From: Flavobacteriales bacterium
GTDB lineage: Bacteria > Bacteroidota > Bacteroidia > Flavobacteriales_D > Crocinitomicaceae
Direction: 5' to 3'
Length of the DNA stretch: 11,518 bases
NCBI GenBank assembly: GCA_947496835.1
Contig: CANMFV010000017.1
Location: forward strand, 1 to 11,518
Below, in pieces: positions 6,646 to 11,518 of this stretch. The translations under genes and the position numbers were made by a program. A model generated the notes under the pieces. That model ran no database searches and had not been told where the DNA came from. It saw only the letters and a program-made list of their open reading frames with translations. Numbering within the stretch: the first letter of the stretch is position 1; every line of letters starts with the position of its first letter.

Positions 6646-8016
6646 ATGCAAAAATTACTCTTTTTAAGTTTAGCCTTAGTGTTAAGCCAACTTACGTTTG
6701 CGCAGCTAAAAGTTAGTGAACGTGCCCAATTGAATTTCAACAAGTTTAACAACGAGTTTTTTGTGCTGGATGATTCCACGCATTATTGGACGCAAAAACC
6801 TGGTAGCCACCGATGGGTAAAGCATTCATTTGTGTATGATGTCAAACATCCTTTTAAGGAAGTTATGGAAATGACCAAGGTGTTATCAATGGCAAAAAAC
6901 AGGTATTATTTTGTCCATGAAAGCTGCGGAAATGTCTATGAGTTGTACAAGGATACACTGAAACGTATTGATGAAAGTTTTCCTCATAAAAATCAATATG
7001 GCGCTCCGATGTTTGCGTGGAACGGAAGTGTCTACATGTTTGGGGGATACGGGTTCTTTCAAGTAAAAGATGTATTTACACGGTATATTCCATCGGCGAA
7101 AGAATGGTTTGAAGTAAACGTCAAAAGCACGGCTATGCCTTCTCGGCGTTCTGCGCCATTGTTTGTTATCGAAAAAGATCAATTTTATCTTTTAGGTGGT
7201 TTGTGTCGCAATCACCTGAAAGAAATCTATTTACGCGATTGCTGGAAGTATGATTGCCGCACAAAACACTGGGAACAACTGGGCGAAATTCATGAGTTAC
7301 TCTATAATAAAATGAGTATCATGAAATTGAACATAAACTTGCCAAATCAGGTGTTACTTGTAAATAACCGGATGATTGAGTTGGATATCCGTAACAATTC
7401 GTGGAGTTCATTTGAAAATCCAATGTTCTTGAACATGAATAAAATCGCATCATCGAAAAATAACAAGTACTTAATGTATGTCCTATCGAATTCGAATAAC
7501 CCAAATGACCTTAAAGTAGAAGTACGAAAATCCAAATACTTTAAAGAATTCAAAGTTGGTACGTATCCGATTTATCAAAAAATATCCGTTTTCAAACGAT
7601 TTCCAAAAGAGGATTATTTGTGGATTTCGTTGATTTTAAATTTCCTTTTATTTACTTTATTGTTTTACATTCGTCGAATGCATAAAGTTCGATTTTTACA
7701 AAGATCTCAAAAGAAACTATATAAATCTGACTTTTCTTCCATAGAATGGGAAGTATTAAGGTTGATTCGAAATCAAGGGGAAATGGAACTTTCTGCCTTA
7801 AACACCTATTTTAATGAAGCAGGGTTATCGCATGAAACACTAAAAAAGAGAAGAGAATCATTTGTAAAAAACATCCGAATTAAAATTGCCCTGATTACAC
7901 GAAAACCTATTGATGAAATTTTAATTGAATCAAAACACAACGTCGATAAACGAATGAAAATCATTCATTGGAACGAGGACATCGAACTTGAAGATGAAAG
8001 TATTTCAGATAAATAG
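6646..8016 (+). CDS. Putative membrane-spanning kelch-like sensor with cytoplasmic winged-helix-like domain
   Basis: I do not recognise a named family for the whole 456-residue protein. It has a signal peptide (MQKLLFLSLALVLSQLTFA, probable cut after Ala19), then about 300 residues of periplasmic sequence with kelch-like blades: glycine pairs at 133-134 (MFGGYGF) and 184-185 (LLGGLC), 51 residues apart, each followed by a Tyr/Trp-bearing strand (AKEWFEV, TKHWEQL). One transmembrane helix lies at about 324-342, followed by the positive RRMHK. The cytoplasmic part (about 362-447) looks like a winged helix: SSIEWEVLRLIRNQG, a helix pair ending LSHETLKKRRE, then a basic wing-like stretch with DKR at 434-436. 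This layout suggests a one-component transmembrane regulator that senses a periplasmic or envelope signal. Placed between pgi and the initiation/export genes, it could control this locus. Kelch assignment is fairly sure, DNA binding is inferred, and an envelope-structural role remains possible. Confidence 0.6.
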   Translation: MQKLLFLSLALVLSQLTFAQLKVSERAQLNFNKFNNEFFVLDDSTHYWTQKPGSHRWVKHSFVYDVKHPFKEVMEMTKVLSMAKNRYYFVHESCGNVYELYKDTLKRIDESFPHKNQYGAPMFAWNGSVYMFGGYGFFQVKDVFTRYIPSAKEWFEVNVKSTAMPSRRSAPLFVIEKDQFYLLGGLCRNHLKEIYLRDCWKYDCRTKHWEQLGEIHELLYNKMSIMKLNINLPNQVLLVNNRMIELDIRNNSWSSFENPMFLNMNKIASSKNNKYLMYVLSNSNNPNDLKVEVRKSKYFKEFKVGTYPIYQKISVFKRFPKEDYLWISLILNFLLFTLLFYIRRMHKVRFLQRSQKKLYKSDFSSIEWEVLRLIRNQGEMELSALNTYFNEAGLSHETLKKRRESFVKNIRIKIALITRKPIDEILIESKHNVDKRMKIIHWNEDIELEDESISDK

Positions 8017-8066
8017 GTCGTTGAGAGACACTAAAATAATTTATTTTTGATGAAAAAAGTGAAAAA

Positions 8067-8076
8067 GTTCATGAAC
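8067..8076. promoter_or_regulatory. Perfect 10-bp palindrome, candidate operator
   Basis: GTTCATGAAC is a perfect palindrome whose right end is 17 bp before the TAnnTTTG-like element at 8094. It therefore covers the place where a Bacteroidetes -33 element would be expected, a position suitable for an operator. No second copy is evident in the window, and a palindrome of this length could arise by chance. Confidence 0.3.
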
Positions 8077-8093
8077 ATAGTATTTTTTGAAGC

Positions 8094-8101
8094 TACTTTT
8101 G
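8094..8101 (+). promoter_or_regulatory. Bacteroidetes-type -7 promoter element (TAnnTTTG)
   Basis: TACTTTTG matches the Bacteroidetes housekeeping -7 consensus TAnnTTTG exactly and lies 26 bp before the start codon of the WecA-like gene. A clear -33 TTTG at the usual distance is missing; a palindrome occupies that place. It would give a short leader of about 20 nt and a transcript that begins with the initiating transferase gene and may run into the export genes. Confidence 0.5.
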
Positions 8102-8127
8102 CATTCTAAATACGTCCTATATCAACA

Positions 8128-9204
8128 ATGACTACCTACACTGCACTTATTTTAATTATATTTTTTACCACAGGGTTCATGTTAATGTACTTTGTTACGC
8201 CAGTTGTTATTCAAGTGGTCAAGTTGAGACGCTTGTTTGAACCTGTGTCTAATCGAAGTTCACACGGTCAAAATGTTCCGAGTTTTGGGGGCATTACTTT
8301 TTTTATCGTACTTATTTTAGCATTAAACATATCTGAACAGTTCTTTGTCACATCCCGAGCTGTATTTTTAGTACCCTCTGCTTTGTTTATCTTTTTCATG
8401 GGATTAAAAGATGATTTAACAGGGATCAGTCCCTGGAATAAAATCACGGTTCAACTTATTGCCACAACGATTTTATTTTTGTCGCCAGATTTTCAAATTA
8501 CAAACCTTCATGGGTTTTTAGGAATCTATGAGATTGTACCATGGATTTGCATTCCTTTGGCGTTTTTGGTGGTGATTTTTTACATTAATGCATACAATTT
8601 GATTGATGGAATCGATGGTTTGGCATCTGGACTTGGCGCGCTATTTTTTACGTTCTTTTCACTTGTTTATTTCACACTCAATGATTTCATGATGATGGCG
8701 GTCTGCTTAGCCATGGTTGGATCATTTGTAGCTTTTTTGCGTTTTAATACTTCGAAGGACAAGCGAATCTTTTTGGGTGATACAGGGTCACTATTGATTG
8801 GATTTCTAATTGCAGCTATTGTCATTAATATCTTGTCGAAAGATTACCACGAAGAAATACAAATGAAATATGTAGCGAATTTGCCATTATTGATTATTTC
8901 TGCTTTATACATCCCTGTTTTTGATTCTATTCGGGTATTTATTATCCGTATTCAAAATGGAAAAAGTCCGTTTGCATCTGATCGCAGTCACATTCATCAT
9001 GTTATTTTGGAGTATTTCAAAATTTCGCACCAAAAAACGTCCCTTTTACTGGTTTCTTTGAATGCACTCATTCTTTTCATAATGGGCTTTATTACTGATT
9101 TTTGTAATCACAAAACATCTATTTTTGTGTTAGTTTTCATAACGCTGATATTAGCTGTTGTTTTACATAAACTAAGAATGAAATTGCTGAAAAACGTTGT
9201 TTAA
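8128..9204 (+). CDS. Polyprenyl-phosphate sugar-1-phosphate transferase, WecA/TagO/MraY superfamily
   Basis: A 358-residue polytopic inner-membrane enzyme that transfers an (N-acetyl)hexosamine-1-phosphate from a UDP-sugar to undecaprenyl phosphate, the first committed step of repeat-unit assembly. I count about ten to eleven hydrophobic segments, as expected for the superfamily. The conserved cytoplasmic motifs are all present: GLKDD with Asp95-Asp96, NAYNLIDGIDG with Asp160 and Asp163, FLGDTGS with Asp218, and the HIHH motif at 288-291 typical of the WecA/TagO branch and not of MraY. The ATG at 8128 precedes the first hydrophobic helix directly. A TAnnTTTG element lies 26 bp upstream, and a Wza-type export gene follows after 87 bp. 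The substrate is probably UDP-GlcNAc or a related UDP-HexNAc, by family; it cannot be fixed from sequence alone. Confidence 0.93.
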   Translation: MTTYTALILIIFFTTGFMLMYFVTPVVIQVVKLRRLFEPVSNRSSHGQNVPSFGGITFFIVLILALNISEQFFVTSRAVFLVPSALFIFFMGLKDDLTGISPWNKITVQLIATTILFLSPDFQITNLHGFLGIYEIVPWICIPLAFLVVIFYINAYNLIDGIDGLASGLGALFFTFFSLVYFTLNDFMMMAVCLAMVGSFVAFLRFNTSKDKRIFLGDTGSLLIGFLIAAIVINILSKDYHEEIQMKYVANLPLLIISALYIPVFDSIRVFIIRIQNGKSPFASDRSHIHHVILEYFKISHQKTSLLLVSLNALILFIMGFITDFCNHKTSIFVLVFITLILAVVLHKLRMKLLKNVV

Positions 9205-9266
9205 TCGCTCGTTTCTCCATTCTAAAATGATAAAGGAATCTATTAGTTCTTTCACTAAGTATTTCT

Positions 9267-9274
9267 TAACTTTA
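9267..9274 (+). promoter_or_regulatory. Weak -7-like element upstream of the Wza-type gene
   Basis: TAACTTTA differs from TAnnTTTG only in its last base and lies 17 bp before the start codon at 9292. Upstream, TTTC near 9250 is a poor -33 candidate. The export genes may have their own promoter here or may be read from the one at 8094. Confidence 0.25.
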
Positions 9275-9291
9275 CCCGATTAATTCTAACC

Positions 9292-10086
9292 ATGAAAAAC
9301 ATCACTATACTAGCAAAATTATTTGCAGGTATTTTTTTTACACTCGTTGGCCTAACATCTTGTGAGGTTCGAGAACGCTTGGTTTATTTACAAGAATCGA
9401 ATTTAGACACTATCCAAAAAGTAAAAAATACCTATTCACCCGTATTACGTGTCGACGATCAATTAAGTATTCTTGTTGGAGGTGCGGATCAAGAAGCATT
9501 GGCCGCTTTTCAATTTTATTCAACAAGCAGTTCAACTAATAATGGACAAAATTTACAATTGCTCACTGGAATTAACTACTTGATTGACATCAATGGCAAT
9601 ATTAATTTTCCTGTTTTAGGTTTCGTGCAATTGGCAGGAAAAACACGTTTGGAAGCGGTCAAGTATTTACAGGAGCAACTTGCACAATATGTCGATAATC
9701 CAGTCGTGAATATTGAAATTAAGAACTTTAAATTTACGGTTTTAGGTCAAGTAAAATCTCCAGGTATTCATATGGTTTCTACCGATAGAATGACAATATT
9801 GGAGGCTATTGGAAAGGCAGGAGATTTACAAATTACGGGACTTCGAAACAATGTTTTGGTACTAAGAGAAATAAATGGAGAACGCATCGAATATCGCCTC
9901 GATTTAACAAATAAAAGTATCTACAACTCTCCAGCGTTTTACATTTGTCAAAATGATGTCATCTACGTAGAGCCAAATTTCACAGCGAATTTCCAAGGAA
10001 CGAACTTCCAAACATATACTCAATTAGGGACAACATTTGTCTCTATTTTCCTTTCTATGTTCACACTTATTACCCTTACAAAATAA
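9292..10086 (+). CDS. Wza-type polysaccharide export outer-membrane lipoprotein
   Basis: A 264-residue lipoprotein expected to form the outer-membrane and periplasmic channel for the polysaccharide. The signal sequence ends in a lipobox LTSC with the lipidated cysteine at 24. The polysaccharide export (Poly_export) domain follows from about 48 (SPVLRVDDQLSILV) through INGNINFPVLGFVQLAGKT, and a single SLBB-like domain begins near 150 (VLGQVKSPGIH, Gly152). The C-terminal stretch TFVSIFLSMFTLITL (about 247-261) is hydrophobic and matches the place of the membrane-crossing helix in Wza. The protein is shorter than E. coli Wza (about 380 residues), as is usual for Bacteroidetes forms with one SLBB domain. 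Its stop overlaps the start of the Wzc-like gene as TAATG, the usual export pair. Confidence 0.94.
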   Translation: MKNITILAKLFAGIFFTLVGLTSCEVRERLVYLQESNLDTIQKVKNTYSPVLRVDDQLSILVGGADQEALAAFQFYSTSSSTNNGQNLQLLTGINYLIDINGNINFPVLGFVQLAGKTRLEAVKYLQEQLAQYVDNPVVNIEIKNFKFTVLGQVKSPGIHMVSTDRMTILEAIGKAGDLQITGLRNNVLVLREINGERIEYRLDLTNKSIYNSPAFYICQNDVIYVEPNFTANFQGTNFQTYTQLGTTFVSIFLSMFTLITLTK

Positions 10087-11518
10087 TGCAAGAGGATTTC
10101 AACCTAAAACAGGATCAACTAGACGCCCCTGAACCAAAGATAAATGTAAGGGAACTCATTGATCGTTACCTTCATTATTGGTTGTGGTTCGTTATTGGAA
10201 TAGTCATTTGTGTTTTTGTATCCTACACCTTATTGCGGTATTCTACTCCGATATATAATTCAACTGCGACAATTTTAATACAAAATCAAGAAGATGATGT
10301 TTTAAAAGGACTTTCAGCTTTTCAAGACCTTGGTTTAACAGAGAAAAGCACGAAATTAGAGAATGAAATTGCATTATTTAAAACTCCAGCCATTCTGAAT
10401 AGCGTTTCGAGAAAGCTAAATTTAAATCGTAGGTATTTATTAGTTGGACAAAATGCTGGGATTAAAAAATCCGAGTTATATAAAAACACTCCATTCACAT
10501 TAGAGTCAGTCAGAAATGACAGTTTACTTTTTGATAAAAGTGCAAGTTTTCAATTAAAAGTGATCTCTTCTAAACGATTTGAACTTCACATTGATGAGAA
10601 AACCTATTTAGGGTCACATACATTTAACACACCTATATCGACTAAAATTGGACTAATATCATTTGTCACAAACACCAATTTTAATGCATCAACTGTAGGA
10701 AATGAATACATTGTTTATCTTGAGCCAATAAAAGATGCTGCATCAAAATTGGGTTCTGATATTAGCTTAGAACGCGTTGATAAGTTTTCAGATTTAGTTT
10801 CTATTTCATACAACGGACCAGTAATTGAGAAGAACAATGATATTATTTCCGCACTAATTACAGAGCATGAAACTCAAAGCATTTATGATAAAAATGAGAT
10901 TGCGCGAAATACAAGTGCCTTCATAAATGATAGAATGTCTTACATCACAGAAGAATTATCAGCTGTAGAAAAGGACGTAGAAGCATTTAAAACAAAACAC
11001 AACATTGTAGATGTTTCAACTCAAGGAGGTGAATTTGTTGCCAAACAAAGTGCAACAGAAGAAAGTATAATTCAGACTTCTGTACAACTAAGTTTGAATG
11101 AATACCTTCAAGAATACTTGCAAAAACACCAAGATTACACAGAATTATTGCCGTCAAACTTGGGATTTGAAGACGGTTCTATCGTTGCGATGACTACTCA
11201 GTATAATAAACTGTTGTTGGATCGTCAACGATTAATGAAGAATTCAAGCATTAAGAATCCAACAGTTCAAAAAATTGATGATCAATTAATCGGACTTCGT
11301 CATTCAATCGATGAAGGATTGAAATCCAATAAATCTCGTTTAAAAATCACTTTGAATTCATTAAATGTGGTTGATAATCGTTACAAGGATAAAATAGCTT
11401 CCGTGCCAGGTTACGAACGCGAATTTCGGAATATAGAGCGTCAACAAGAAATCAAAGAAACATTATACATTTTCTTATTACAAAAACGCGAGGAAAATGA
11501 AATAAAAACTGCTTCATC
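10086..11518 (+). CDS. Wzc/Wzz-type chain-length and export protein, 3' end cut by window edge
   Basis: An inner-membrane polysaccharide co-polymerase that controls chain length and partners the outer-membrane channel. The frame is open from the ATG at 10086 to the last base, 477 full codons. A short cytoplasmic N-terminus leads into a first transmembrane helix at about 32-50 (YWLWFVIGIVICVFVSYTLL). A Wzz-type periplasmic domain follows, with the typical YNSTATILIQ and LENEIALFKTPAILNSV segments, then a predicted coiled-coil region from about 280 to 450. Near the edge lies the GNVR-type hallmark, VPGYEREF (Pro441) followed by RQQEIKETLYIFLLQKREE (to about 470), which precedes the second transmembrane helix in Wzc proteins. 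The start shares one base with the stop of the Wza-type gene. A C-terminal tyrosine-kinase domain is likely by family, but it lies outside the window and cannot be confirmed. Confidence 0.93.
   Translation, partial: MQEDFNLKQDQLDAPEPKINVRELIDRYLHYWLWFVIGIVICVFVSYTLLRYSTPIYNSTATILIQNQEDDVLKGLSAFQDLGLTEKSTKLENEIALFKTPAILNSVSRKLNLNRRYLLVGQNAGIKKSELYKNTPFTLESVRNDSLLFDKSASFQLKVISSKRFELHIDEKTYLGSHTFNTPISTKIGLISFVTNTNFNASTVGNEYIVYLEPIKDAASKLGSDISLERVDKFSDLVSISYNGPVIEKNNDIISALITEHETQSIYDKNEIARNTSAFINDRMSYITEELSAVEKDVEAFKTKHNIVDVSTQGGEFVAKQSATEESIIQTSVQLSLNEYLQEYLQKHQDYTELLPSNLGFEDGSIVAMTTQYNKLLLDRQRLMKNSSIKNPTVQKIDDQLIGLRHSIDEGLKSNKSRLKITLNSLNVVDNRYKDKIASVPGYEREFRNIERQQEIKETLYIFLLQKREENEIKTAS

Noticed and set aside
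6886..7182. Antisense open frame of 98 codons within the kelch-like gene
   Set aside because: It is the reverse-strand shadow of a well-supported coding region and has no recognisable domain.
8034..8048. AT-only inverted repeat AAATAA-T-TTATTT followed by TT as a terminator after the kelch-like gene
   Set aside because: The stem holds no G-C pair and would be too weak; such repeats are expected by chance in AT-rich intergenic DNA.

Overview
The window reads as part of an exopolysaccharide or capsule biosynthesis locus of a Bacteroidetes bacterium, most likely a member of the Flavobacteriales. The support is the low GC content, the near absence of Shine-Dalgarno sequences in front of genes, a TAnnTTTG-type promoter element (8094-8101), and the short one-SLBB form of the Wza-like export lipoprotein followed by a Wzc-like protein. 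The exact genus cannot be decided from this window. Every gene I can support lies on the + strand.

Left part (1-4797), sugar assembly and decoration. Two GT4-type glycosyltransferases overlap by 8 nt; the first is cut by the left edge. After a 211-bp gap filled mostly by a degenerate 8/16-nt tandem repeat array come a NodU/CmcH-type carbamoyltransferase and a GT2 glycosyltransferase, joined by a TAATG stop/start overlap. Together they would add sugars to a lipid-linked repeat unit and probably place an O-carbamoyl group on one of them.

Middle part (4798-8016). A complete, catalytically intact glucose-6-phosphate isomerase gene (pgi) sits inside the locus; it interconverts glucose-6-P and fructose-6-P, the branch point towards UDP-glucose and UDP-GlcNAc or GDP-mannose precursors. 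It is followed by an unusual single-pass membrane protein: signal peptide, periplasmic kelch-like region, one transmembrane helix and a cytoplasmic domain resembling a winged helix. I read it as a candidate one-component transmembrane regulator, which is an inference.

Right part (8017-11518), initiation and export. A WecA/TagO-type polyprenyl-phosphate sugar-1-phosphate transferase would start the repeat unit on the lipid carrier. A Wza-type outer-membrane lipoprotein and a Wzc/Wzz-type chain-length protein (TAATG overlap, running off the right edge) would export and regulate the chain. No flippase (Wzx) or polymerase (Wzy) is seen, so the locus probably continues beyond the window.

The points most worth a second look are the repeat array that runs to within two bases of the carbamoyltransferase start codon, and the kelch/transmembrane/winged-helix protein lying directly upstream of a promoter-like element with a perfect 10-bp palindrome. 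No RNA genes, insertion sequences or CRISPR arrays were seen, and no gene-free stretch exceeds 300 bases.
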